The position numbers were made by a program, and so were the translations under genes. From contig BMAT01007946.1 in NCBI GenBank assembly GCA_019649035.1, forward strand, positions 180,858 to 214,528: a DNA stretch of 33,671 bases, read 5' to 3'. Numbering within the stretch: the first letter of the stretch is position 1; each line of letters opens with the position of its first letter. Below, in pieces: positions 33,639-33,671 of this stretch. This DNA is from Elysia marginata (lineage: Eukaryota > Mollusca > Gastropoda > Plakobranchidae). Below the pieces are notes generated by a model. It was given only the letters and a program-made list of their open reading frames with translations. It had not been told where the DNA came from and did no database searches.

Positions 33639-33671
33639 TCTCTCTCTCTTCTCTCTCTCTCTCTCTCTCTC
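33639..33671. repeat. (TC)n microsatellite, cut by window end
   Basis: A TC array running off the right edge of the window. Confidence 0.9.

Noticed and set aside
1-33671. CRISPR arrays, prokaryotic operons, phage or integrated virus
   Set aside because: There are no regularly spaced repeats with unique spacers and no closely packed ORFs with ribosome-binding sites. No viral protein was recognised; the only reverse transcriptase trace is LINE-like.

Overview
The window is metazoan nuclear DNA: AT-rich, full of microsatellites, and carrying intron-split genes, a tRNA-derived SINE and a non-LTR retrotransposon relic. No bacterial operon, phage or CRISPR structure is visible. A lophotrochozoan, probably a gastropod mollusc, is my best guess. 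This rests on the SINE (tRNA head, tail reading ACGTTAAA followed by an AAAC repeat), the dense (TC)n and (TAGA)n arrays and general character. It is inference and the species is not identified. A 5-base N run inside a (TC)n tract marks a small assembly gap.

Two genes can be rebuilt from splice sites and reading-frame phase, both on the minus strand. The first (5789-16337) is a four-exon gene of about 158 codons. I identify it as a homolog of vertebrate CXorf65, a small conserved protein of unknown function. Its first intron is 9.3 kb and holds two (TC)n arrays, the N gap and a well-formed but unexplained TATA/initiator promoter. The second (23934-29637, with possible 5' exons further up) encodes a single-pass membrane protein. 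A short exon gives the transmembrane helix, a 35-nt exon links it, and one 4.08-kb exon encodes a tail of about 1,357 residues that is basic, Ser/Asn/Lys-rich and probably mostly disordered, with several nuclear-localisation-like clusters. I recognise no family for it, and it is the best candidate here for something undescribed. A candidate ectodomain exon lies at 30193-30369, but its phase does not fit directly.

From the left: 1-515 holds an AGA repeat and the relic of an RTE-like reverse transcriptase C-terminus. 1148-1495 (minus) is an isolated ORF resembling a CUB domain. 1500-5500 is intergenic with a long TC array. 5515-16356 is the CXorf65-like gene. 16357-20840 is intergenic, with a TAGA array and a CCAAT-rich island near 19.8 kb. 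20841-23345 is a diverged direct tandem duplication (two units of about 1.25 kb) with near-identical short blocks inside. 23934-30369 is the membrane-protein gene. 31157-31494 is a SINE with degenerate target-site duplications. The rest is intergenic, with AG, ATT and TC arrays.

Nothing in the sequence links the two genes functionally; they only share an orientation. All gene models rest on splice-site and phase reasoning by eye; no search or transcript data were available.
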